Below, one piece after another: positions 41,387-50,299 of a stretch of DNA of 64,000 nt (position 1 is its first letter; every line of letters begins with the position of its first letter). The notes under the pieces are model-generated. The model saw only the letters and a program-made list of their open reading frames with translations. It did not search any database and had not been told where the DNA came from. The position numbers and the translations under genes were made by a program. The stretch comes from Cladosporium sp. IMV 00045. Its lineage: Eukaryota > Ascomycota > Dothideomycetes > Cladosporiales > Cladosporiaceae. The stretch is from NCBI GenBank assembly GCA_001931905.2, contig MSJI02000906.1, positions 62,001 through 126,000 on the forward strand. Reading direction: 5' to 3'.

Positions 41387-43989
41387 AAACGTCCTTTGAT
41401 TTGGTCAGTGTTTTACGCACCAGACGAAGAGCAAAGAACTGCTTCGCAACCAAAGCATTGGACCTTCAACTCGACCCTCGCCATCAATCATCCTTGCAGC
41501 GTTTTACTTGCTCTTTGCATGCATGCTATTCGACCTACGGAAAATCAAAATCATTCCTGTCCGCGGCGTCCTTACTGCATTCCTGCAACCCTTCGGATAC
41601 CCCAAGTTCTGCATTCTTGCTCTTTTCTGGCCTATTTTGTTTGCTTGCGTTCTGCTTTGGACAATCGACGACACCACAGAAACACCGATAGGAGTATACC
41701 AGGCGTTTCTCTGGACCCTCCTGGATTCTGGATTGCGAGATTAAGAAGTCATCGGACGAGCGTGTGGACGAGTGATATTGGCCTCCATGCATTCACCAAA
41801 AATACCCACCTGGCGAGAAAGTTCGGTCATCAACCAAAAATGACCCGAAGAATCGAGAACGAGTACGAGACCGACTTTCAGAGAACGAAAAAAAAACCCC
41901 CCCAAATCCCATCGGGAGATGACGACAGCTCACCCGTCTACCTCCTTTTCACTGCGGCATTTCGGCACAAGCCGCGTCAAAAGCACACGATCAAATACCC
42001 CTTTCAAAAATTCGAAGAACTGGAGTATCAATCAAATTTCTCAACATCAGCTCTCGATCACGAAGGAAAAAGCGAGAGCCTTTTCTTTTTTCTTTTGAAA
42101 AATTCCCCCTTGTGTTTTCAATTCTGAATATTTTCGGAGCTCGTCACCACTGCTACTGCTGCTGCTGCTGCTGCTGCTGTCGCGGAGGGAATTGTACCCG
42201 CGGGCTACTGCGAGGCTTGGAGGAAATGAATGGATGGCTTGCATGCCTGGGAGTTGGTCTCGGTGGGCTGGAGTTTGCTAGGTGGAAGGTGGTCTTCTTG
42301 ATATGGGTCATCCAGCGGTGCAACACAATGGCATATGACAGGCGGTTGGGTAGACAAGACGAGCTCCGTGAATTGGTTTCTTTCTTCTTTTTTGTATTAG
42401 TATTAGTGATTTGTAGATGTGTGGCATCAATTGAGATGAATAAGAATTGAAGAGATTCTGCTTTGCTTTGTTTTGCTTTACCTGTTGATCGTGATGGTAT
42501 TTGACTCTTGACTCTCATTAGAATGATGCTCGGATTCGCGATATACCTACCCACTTGGCTGCGTCGTCTACTGTACGACACATCGATCAGATGACTTCCT
42601 AGTAACGCCGATCTTCTTTGACTCAGCTCGACGAACAATCTTGTGGTTTTCCCGGTGTCAGTGGGTTCCTTCGCTTTGGTAGAGCTTTGATTTGATTGAT
42701 GGCCATGTTGTAATGATATTTTGACTCCAGACATTTTCTACTCCGTGCTAACTAAGACTTTACATCTTTGCAAGATCCATGCTGGTGGCTGCGTCCAACG
42801 ACTATGCTTCCAAGATCCCTTCGGTCTGACAAGGCAAAAGGGTCTGTAATACTCCCTTTTCATCTATCTTTTCGAGAGACACCACCATGCCAAAATCAAC
42901 AAACCCCCTCGGCCGGACGGCCGGGAACTTTACATATATTTGTATAACTCATATTTCTTCTTGTTTCCGATATTAGAAGCGCTGGGTGTTCCTAGCGATT
43001 CTATCGGGCATAAGACGTAGATGAATATTTGGATGTATATACGGTGACTAGATACATATAGCTACATGAGCTGTTGGTGTTACAATAAATGTGAAGAAAG
43101 ACAGAGACACATATATTGCTTATTCTGCAAATGAGTCTTGTATTGGCGGGGGAGTGGCGTGGTGACCAGAATGTGGTGTCAGACGGGTAATTTTCGTCAG
43201 TCTTGATGTGTGTGATCATGGTTTCACATCATGAACCATTGGTGTCGATAAAGGCGTAGATGTTGGAAACGCGAAAGCCAGATTGGTTCCAAGGACTCGG
43301 TATGGAATGGTCTCGAAGGCCTGGTGGAGACGGCCAACCAAAGCGCCGCCGGAAGCTGGCAATGTCCACCTACGTGACAGTGCCTACGTGACAGTGCTTG
43401 TCTCGAATCGACAACCAGTACGTTGATGGGCTGACGATTCCTGTTGAACAACCTTCGGAGGTGTGTTTGATTCGAAATTCAGGTAAGTCAAGCACGTAGA
43501 TGTGGCTTATTCTGCAGACCTTTCTGTCTTTGTTCATTGCGATATGTCCATTATTATGGTGCCTAAAGGAAGACAGGTAGTGTCATTTCCGCAGCGGTAG
43601 AAGACTTTGTCGAGACCATGCTTAAACCAGCCAAGCGATGCTGGCGATTCTGCCGGATCTCAAGTCTTGACTGGATAGATTTGGACAGCGCATGGGTCGC
43701 TGAGACCACAGCTTGACTTGATGTCCTGTATCCATAAATCACACAATGGTGTTGCTCGCCAGTGGGAACGGGCGTCTCGTCTGTCCTGACCGCACGTGTG
43801 TATAGCCATTGCTCGTACAACGGTCTCCCGTCTTCTGCTGCGTGGTCATTGATGTTGTGTTGCGTCCGATTCTGGCGCACACTTGAGCGAGGTGCCCACG
43901 CGATCGCGAGAAAAAACGACATGGCGGTTCAATGAAAAACTTGTCCTGTTGTATCGCTGACAACAGCTCGTGCTGGATGATTTGTGTTT
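41387..43989. other. Intergenic region with CTG microsatellite and short duplications
   Basis: About 2.6 kb. It contains a (CTG)8 run and an exact 14-bp tandem duplication (CCTACGTGACAGTG at 43369-43382 and 43383-43396). Open frames up to 243 codons occur, but composition is UTR-like and no domain is seen. Confidence 0.5.
42156..42179. repeat. (CTG)8 microsatellite
   Basis: Eight uninterrupted CTG units, in non-coding sequence downstream of the RhoGAP gene. Confidence 0.95.
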
Positions 43990-44679
43990 AATTTGAGAAG
44001 GACGTGTCCTTGCAGCCTTGCTTCCCTGGTTTTTGCGGGTGGAATCCAGGCATTTCCGACAGAGATCATGGCGTGTCATTGTTCGACATCACAGTTGTTC
44101 CCAGCAGAATCCTGTTTCTCACTTTGTTAGAAGATGCTCGTGTCAGTCAATACAATGTCAGCAGAGACATACCTCTGCAGCACCATACACAACTTGAACA
44201 GCTCGCGTGTCGCAAGGTACTTTTTCTGCCTTTCCAACTCTCTCTTCATGTTCTGTCTTTCCGGCGTTCGTCGTACTCTCGGTACAACCGAATGTATCCT
44301 CTCGAGCCCTGGCCCAGAAATCGACAATGACTGCGCCACTTGCACTTCCATCACCCACGTCTTGGTCCGCTTGATCCACCTGATGTGGTCGTCTCTGTCA
44401 TGTCCCGTCCACTGGTTTCCCGGACCGCGCAGCCTCCTGCTGGGCTTTACCAGCCAGTCTTCCAATTTCTTTCAACATCAGTCACGTCCTTCTTGACGGG
44501 CCCTGTGAGCTTGATTGTATTGATTCAGATACCAGTGCGTTTGCCACTGCAAGTCAAACTGCTGAGGATGCAAAGGCAACCCGTGCTTCGCATCGCTCGT
44601 GCCAGAAAATCCTGTGCTCAAAAATTTCTTCGATTTGTTGAAGTCCCAGCCTGACACGGAAGAAATTGTCGCATTTCTT

Positions 44680-45190
44680 TGGTGAACAAGATTTACGATA
44701 GGAAGTCGTCGATGACAGATCGGGTTTTGGGAAGATGCGGCAGAGTCTTCGCCGTGCACTGCAATTGTTCTTTGGCGCTCTCTCAGATCACGTCCTTAGA
44801 GTATCCGATAATTGCACTGCACGAAGTCAGCAAGATTCACTCATTCGAGCGACATCCATTGACGGAAGCACCTACCGTCAGCCACAATGGTGGCTGGTCC
44901 AAACAAATCGTTAGTTGCGATGGCAACTTTCTAAAGGCTCGTGTTCAGTGTATTTAGGCAGGCCGGGCCATCTGTCATTTGAGTTGCTACCGGGCTTCTG
45001 CTTGTATCGACCTGGACATAAAGAAGTCAGCATGGCTTCCCTCGTCGACTGACATCCGTTCGTTGGTCACATACTGTCAGCCACGGTGGTGGCTGGCCCG
45101 AGCACAAAGAAAAAAATCCTCGGCTGTCTTTCTGCAATGACGATCGTGCAATAGGCTCGTGTTAACTGTATCAAGTTAGCTCAGGTCCAT
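44680..45190. repeat. Degenerate duplication with conserved hairpins, 3' of the protease/zinc-finger gene
   Basis: Two diverged copies of about 180-200 bp. Each contains GTCAGC followed by a GACATCC block, then a hairpin with 7-bp arms CAGCCAC/GTGGCTG (44879-44896 with loop AATG; 45078-45095 with loop GGTG), and then GGCTCGTGTT about 45 bp later. The rest of each copy has drifted. Confidence 0.65.
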
Positions 45191-45591
45191 CTGCTGGTCA
45201 AGATGTAGTTCATCTATAAAACGCAGTTCTGTAATCGTCGTCAGCTTGATCGTGATTTCAATATGGGCGTTACCGTCAATGACAATGAGATGACTTGGAA
45301 AGGAGATCCAATCGCTCAGAAACGATTGCACTCCAAGTCTCACAAAAACAAGCGACTTTCTTTTGCGGATGGCATTTTTGTCCAAACCGGGGAGAACGAT
45401 TGGTTTCTGCGGCGTATGTGAGATGGCCAGCAGCTTGCGTGACCCGAATGTGTAGATGCCAGTGAGAAAATCGAAGCTCCTTCCAGTCCGGCTGATGCAA
45501 GATATACTCTGACTGCATCAAGTGCATGCTTCAACGCTCATTTCCATGCCTTGAGAGGCTTGGCTGGCATTTGAAGCTTTTTCAGCACTTC

Positions 45592-45690
45592 TCACGAGTC
45601 CAAGGCTTGTCGGCGGTATGAATCAACGTGTCTTTGAAAGGCATCGTGGTGTTTAGATTTCCCGCCACGCCATTCACAGACATAGCGCTC
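45592..45690 (-). pseudogene. Remnant of a ninth zinc finger beyond the stop codon
   Basis: After the TAA the same frame reads ERYVCEWRGGKSKHHDAFQ, RHVDSYRRQALDS and then TGA at 45594-45592. The linker HS-stop-ER lines up with HSEER/HSDER of the other fingers, and Cys, Phe-like spacing and His are partly kept. This looks like former coding sequence, or sequence reached only by read-through. Confidence 0.6.
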
Positions 45691-48600
45691 TTAAGAATGA
45701 CGTTTCTTGTGCCTTCGAAGGTCTCGAACCGTCTTGAAATCTTTCTCACATACTTCACAGATATGTGGCCGTTCATCTGAGTGACGACGTGTCTTGTGAT
45801 CTTGAAGGTCTCGAACCGTCCTGAAACCTTTCTCACATACTTCACAGACATGTGGCCGTTCTTCTGAGTGAGTGTACAAGTGTCCCCGAAGATCACCAGC
45901 TGACTTGAAGCCTTTCTCACACACTTCACAGACATGTGGCCGCTCTTCAGAATGAAATTTCGCGTGCATTCGAAGCTCTTCCGCTAACCTGAAAGCTTTC
46001 TCACATATTTCACAGATATGTGGTCGTTCCTCTGAGTGAATTTTCGAGTGTCTCCGAAGATCACTAGCTGTCTTGAAGCCTTTCTCACATACTTCACAGA
46101 TATGTGTCGGCTCAGCATGATACTGCGCGTGCCTCGAAAGTTCCCCAGCGCTCTTAAATCCTTTGTCACATACCGAGCAGATATGTGGTCGTTCCTCTGA
46201 GTGAATTTTCGAGTGCGCCCGAAGGTCTCTAGCTGACTTGAAGCCTTTCTGACATATCTCACAGACGTGTGGCCGATCTTCAGAATGTAGGCGCTCGTGA
46301 TTTTGAAGACGAGAATCACTCCTGCATTTTTTGCCGCAGGTCCTACAAATGTACTGGGGACGTCCGTTCTCACCTAGCGCCACGGCGTTGGTGAGTCGAG
46401 CCGCCATGCCTGCGAAGCTCGAGTCGATCACATGGCGTGTAATTTCTGCGCTAAGATGGCAGTGTTCTTCGCATACGACGGCGGTGTCAAATGAAGATCC
46501 ACGCGACCATGTCATTGTCGGCACATGATTCTCGTGTGCCACCAGGCCGCAAACCTCACACCGTTTCTGTTTGTTGGATAAAGGGAAACTTTTGCGGTAA
46601 GTTCCCGTCAACTGGCATGCGACTTGGTGCTGAGGTCGCAGATCCAGGTGCAGCTTTTCGAACTGCGGCTGGAGCGAGTAGTCTTCTTTAAAGCATTGCA
46701 CCAGAGTTGTCGCGGTGAGATACCGTGATTCCGTGGAATCATCGCTGTGCGCATCCTCGAGGTCTCCATTCCTACTCTCGATCAAATACAAATCAGCCAG
46801 TCGACCAATGCTGACAGTGGTCCAAGCAGCTCCGGTGTCCGAATCAACAAAAAAGTATTCCCGATTCCAAGACCGCTTTTGTTGACAAACGACAGTCACG
46901 CAAAGGTCCAACGCCTTGTATCTGTCCCGCAGAATGGACCAAGTGGCATTGTTGGAGGTGGCTCCATCCACGCCAGATGTAAGAATGACCACCTGCGGCC
47001 GAGTCGTCAAAGTCCTGGCCCAGTCATTCGCATCGTCCAGCAGTTTCCTGACGCGCTTTCCGGCATCTCCAGCCTGACCAGGGAAATTGGCATCCAACAA
47101 GACGGCTGTGCTGCTGTCGCAAAAGCAGTAGTCCATCCAGTAGCCGCTTGAACCATAGATGTCCTCGACATCTACATCAGACCAATCTGCGATCTCTTGT
47201 GGCATGGATGTGCGGTTGCCGAACGCGTTGTGGAATGCAAAAACCTGGCTTTCGGCCCTGTCATACATCCCATCAAAGGCCTCCTCAAGGCCCTGGTCAC
47301 CACTTGACCTGACAACTGAAACGACCAAAAGGACATCCTTGGCAATGCAGTCGATCAGCTGTGGTGGATTGCTTGGTGGCGAAAGGAAGGCGCGGATTGC
47401 CTCGGTTGATACGAGCCTGCCAGGACCATTGTTGACTCTGTACCAAGGGCCAGCACTTCCGTGAGGGTCTTCAACGTCGTCCAGATCCTCGTCTTGTAGG
47501 ACGGTGTATCTCTTGAAGATGGCTGGCGTCCGCTCCAAGACAGCAAGAGTTCTCTCGAATATGACCGATTCTTGCTCGTCAACGGAGAGACTGGCCTCTT
47601 CAGCGAGATTTTTCACTCTATCCAAGACCAACTCCTGAACTCTGTCCTGAGTGAGAATGGGCAGATGATTCTGACCCACAAGAACGTCGCACGCGATTTG
47701 CCTCAGGTTGAACCTCCAATCATCGCCCAATTCCTTGAAATGGGGCTCAGTGTCAGAACCTTCAGAGTCACTCTCCGAATCTGCGATCGGAACGCGAGAG
47801 ATTTTAGGCAACCTGTATGTCATGCCCTTCTTGGGCTTGCCGCCGGATTTGCCTTTCCTGCCTTTGTTGGCGGACTTGTTGTTTTTGGCCTTGTTGCCGG
47901 ACTGGCTACTCTTGGATCTGCTGCCTGGAGGATTGCCTTTCTTTGAATTACTGCCAGACTTGCCCTTGCCGGACTCCTCATTGTCAGAGTGATGTCCATT
48001 GTTTGCCGCAGAGTTGGAGTCACCAAGGGCTTCCGCAACCTCGACCGGACCGGGGCTCGTCAGTTGCTTCAACAAGACGTGTTGGTAGATGTCTCTCATG
48101 ACATCCCAGCGTAGGGCCTGACCGTACAAGGTGGGAGCCACTTTGTCCAGCACGCCACCAGTCAGGCTTTGCGACAATGCCACCTGCTTTGCCAAAAATA
48201 CAGACCAGAAGCCGCAATCGGTGGTGTTTGTCTGTTGTGGACACTCCATGACCTCAGGGATAGGCCCAGAGAAGTTGACATCAGCCCAGCCGAGATCAGG
48301 TCGTTTCTTGATTAAGCTGAGTAGCTGTGGTAGCTCTTTAGCAAGGATACTCAGTGTATGTCCGCGCTGCCGGTTTGACATGGTGTTGTACAGACGAACA
48401 TGACCGTTCTCCTTGGCATCATCGATCTCAATCTCCACCGAGACCCAGTGGACTTGCGAGATGTTGTAAACCAGCAATAGCCGCTTGGTGTTAGGGGGCA
48501 TGAGGCCAGCTGGATACAATGAAGGATCGAATGGATCGTCTGCACTATCGATTGCCCGGTGCTTGTCCTCACAATTGCATCGGAAAAGGCTGTCCTGGAT

Positions 48601-49677
48601 ACTTTCTCCGGGCAATTGCTTCACAGAGTCTGTATTCATGTATTCGAAGTCGCTCCTGCAAACGAATACACTCAATGATCCAATAGGTGCAATGTACGCA
48701 TCATGCTGGAGGACCTCTTGATTTGCGAGGGCAATCTTGACATCCAGAATATTGTCGGGCGCCCATGCTTCCAGATCCCAATCATGCGGGGCGACTGACA
48801 GCATGTCTTTGATCCTGAAACTGATCTCAACGATGGGACTGGAATCTGACGTTGCATCGAGCACCTTCGGTGGTTGGGATTCGGCCAAGGAAGTGGCAAT
48901 GGCCTTGTTCTGGAAGTGGCGCATGCACTCGCGCAGAGGCTCGGCAAACGCATTGTTGTCGTTGGTTTGCAAAGTCTCCATGAGCTGTTGGAGTTCGTCG
49001 TCCTGCTCCTTCGACTTCCTCTGCGCTTGGTTCATCGGCGATTGAACCCCAGCAAGCTTTTGCTGTTCTGCCCTTTCCTTGGCCTCAGAAAGGATTTGAT
49101 CACGGAGCACTTGGACCTGTTCCTGGTGTTCGTCTAGGACCTCTCCACTTCCGTTGGAACCTTTAGGCGGAGGATAATCCTCGTCATCGTCCATTTGGAG
49201 CTGGAAATCGTCCTCTACTTGAGAGAAGCCATCCGCACCGGGCAAACCTTGATTTCCTTGCTGCTGCGAGGCGCGCGGTGATCTCTCTCTGGGCGAATGT
49301 GTTGCGCCAGCAGTGCCACCGTTCACTGTCTCATCCAGACCGTCGGTGTGAGTTGGCGTTTCATCACCATTGCGAACTGGTAAAGAAATACGCTTGCTGG
49401 AAGTCCCATTAGCAGAGTCCGAGCCAGGTGAGAAGGGTCGCTTGGAAGCCGATCCATCAGCGCGTGGCACTCGACCATGCTCTTGGAGATATTGTCTCTC
49501 CCGCTCATCCTGTGGGCTGCGTGTTCCGTTCAGCAATGCAGCGTTCTCGTTGTCGAATTGGTGTCGCTGCTGCCAGCCAGCCTCAGGCCCGTTCTTTGGA
49601 GCCCTGGCGTTGGGGCCCTGTAGCTGCTGACGAGCCCATTTCGGCGGTCGTGCTGATCTCTTGTTGTTCTTACCCAT
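45691..49677 (-). CDS. Ulp1/C48-like protease domain fused to eight C2H2 zinc fingers
   Basis: Single-exon gene of 1,328 aa starting MGKNNKRSARPPK. Residues 1-250 are disordered. About 285-520 form a Ulp1-like cysteine peptidase: His410 in QVHWVSVEIEID, Gln481/482 and Cys488 in PQQTNTTDCGFWSVF. The position expected to be Asp is Asn431 (VRLYNTMS), so activity is uncertain. A Lys/Ser/Gly-rich linker follows (about 560-640), then 450 residues of unknown fold. From about residue 1107 eight near-identical fingers run head to tail (pattern HICEVCEKGFK..DLRRHSKIHSEERP). Their similarity indicates recent tandem expansion. The stop TAA falls in the linker after finger 8. Such a fusion is unlike cellular SUMO proteases; C48 domains do occur in proteins of several eukaryotic transposons. 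Confidence 0.8.
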   Translation of the reverse strand: MGKNNKRSARPPKWARQQLQGPNARAPKNGPEAGWQQRHQFDNENAALLNGTRSPQDERERQYLQEHGRVPRADGSASKRPFSPGSDSANGTSSKRISLPVRNGDETPTHTDGLDETVNGGTAGATHSPRERSPRASQQQGNQGLPGADGFSQVEDDFQLQMDDDEDYPPPKGSNGSGEVLDEHQEQVQVLRDQILSEAKERAEQQKLAGVQSPMNQAQRKSKEQDDELQQLMETLQTNDNNAFAEPLRECMRHFQNKAIATSLAESQPPKVLDATSDSSPIVEISFRIKDMLSVAPHDWDLEAWAPDNILDVKIALANQEVLQHDAYIAPIGSLSVFVCRSDFEYMNTDSVKQLPGESIQDSLFRCNCEDKHRAIDSADDPFDPSLYPAGLMPPNTKRLLLVYNISQVHWVSVEIEIDDAKENGHVRLYNTMSNRQRGHTLSILAKELPQLLSLIKKRPDLGWADVNFSGPIPEVMECPQQTNTTDCGFWSVFLAKQVALSQSLTGGVLDKVAPTLYGQALRWDVMRDIYQHVLLKQLTSPGPVEVAEALGDSNSAANNGHHSDNEESGKGKSGSNSKKGNPPGSRSKSSQSGNKAKNNKSANKGRKGKSGGKPKKGMTYRLPKISRVPIADSESDSEGSDTEPHFKELGDDWRFNLRQIACDVLVGQNHLPILTQDRVQELVLDRVKNLAEEASLSVDEQESVIFERTLAVLERTPAIFKRYTVLQDEDLDDVEDPHGSAGPWYRVNNGPGRLVSTEAIRAFLSPPSNPPQLIDCIAKDVLLVVSVVRSSGDQGLEEAFDGMYDRAESQVFAFHNAFGNRTSMPQEIADWSDVDVEDIYGSSGYWMDYCFCDSSTAVLLDANFPGQAGDAGKRVRKLLDDANDWARTLTTRPQVVILTSGVDGATSNNATWSILRDRYKALDLCVTVVCQQKRSWNREYFFVDSDTGAAWTTVSIGRLADLYLIESRNGDLEDAHSDDSTESRYLTATTLVQCFKEDYSLQPQFEKLHLDLRPQHQVACQLTGTYRKSFPLSNKQKRCEVCGLVAHENHVPTMTWSRGSSFDTAVVCEEHCHLSAEITRHVIDSSFAGMAARLTNAVALGENGRPQYICRTCGKKCRSDSRLQNHERLHSEDRPHVCEICQKGFKSARDLRAHSKIHSEERPHICSVCDKGFKSAGELSRHAQYHAEPTHICEVCEKGFKTASDLRRHSKIHSEERPHICEICEKAFRLAEELRMHAKFHSEERPHVCEVCEKGFKSAGDLRGHLYTHSEERPHVCEVCEKGFRTVRDLQDHKTRRHSDERPHICEVCEKDFKTVRDLRRHKKRHS

Positions 49678-49771
49678 GATGATAGATGCACGCTCAGTTA
49701 AGAGGTACAAATGGGGATGGGGTGGGGGGTGCAATCGCAATGAAGCGTTGCAGAAGGGAGTTTTGTTTTAG

Positions 49772-49795
49772 AAGGCCTCAATATTAGAGAGCCTT
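49772..49795 (-). repeat. 24-base leader hairpin, copy 2
   Basis: Identical to the 24 bases at 24925-24948 in the helicase leader, about 24.8 kb away in the same orientation. Confidence 0.95.
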
Positions 49796-49905
49796 AAACG
49801 TTCCTGCAATTAAGCAGTAAACAGGGATGCCCAAAAGGCCTGCAATTAAGCAGAACCGATTGGGGTTTGCACTCGCAATGAAGCGGTGCAGGAGGAGTGG
49901 TTTGA

Positions 49906-49929
49906 AAGGCCTCAAAATTAGAGAGCCTT
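49906..49929 (-). repeat. 24-base leader hairpin, copy 3
   Basis: Differs from the other two copies by one base, in the loop (AAAATTA for AATATTA); the stems AAGGCCTC and GAGAGCCTT are unchanged. Confidence 0.95.
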
Positions 49930-50299
49930 GCGCATGTGTGCTGCAATGAAGCAGACACACGAGGAAAGAGGGACACAACGATATAAAACGATGAATCGAG
50001 ATGGAAAAAGGCTTTATAATTGCCGATGTGGAAGAAAAACAGATAAATTCTTCTTGAGAGATGGCGATAAGTCCCACGAGGTGAAGTCGAAGTTGCAGCG
50101 TGCCTTCCATTCGTTCGACAACTCAATCTCAACCTCATGTCTTCAAGCTTCGCCAACACACACCTTGCTCAATCGTCCTCTCTTCACACTGTGCTCTGGT
50201 GTGGCTGCTGGTATAATTCCGGCGCCTTTCGAAGCATGCGCTCGTCAGATCTCGTCCTATTCAAGCGTCAGCCAACCGAACAAGCCATCTCCCGCCGTC

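Larger units (their letters stand above)
49678..49988 (-). promoter_or_regulatory. Leader of the protease/zinc-finger gene: seven stem-loops and TATA-like element
   Basis: In the sense direction from 49988, the same CGATATAAAA element (plus strand 49979-49988) is followed by stem-loops at 49936-49960, 49906-49929, 49868-49890, 49837-49857, 49800-49822, 49772-49795 and 49730-49752, the last 53 nt before the ATG. Loops on the plus strand are AATGAA, AATTAA or the 7-nt AATATTA type. Lower stems are all different (GTGTG/CACAC, TGCAC/GTGCA, TGCAA/TTGCA and others) and each has one unpaired base at the junction with the upper stem. Two stems pair fully only as sense-strand RNA because they use G.U pairs. 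Confidence 0.85.

Noticed and set aside
41396..42127. 243-codon open frame downstream of the RhoGAP gene
   Set aside because: Composition is UTR-like and low-complexity, no domain is visible, and it starts 10 bp after the RhoGAP stop.
43369..43396. Exact 14-bp duplication as an insertion footprint
   Set aside because: The copies are directly adjacent with nothing between them, so replication slippage is the simpler explanation.
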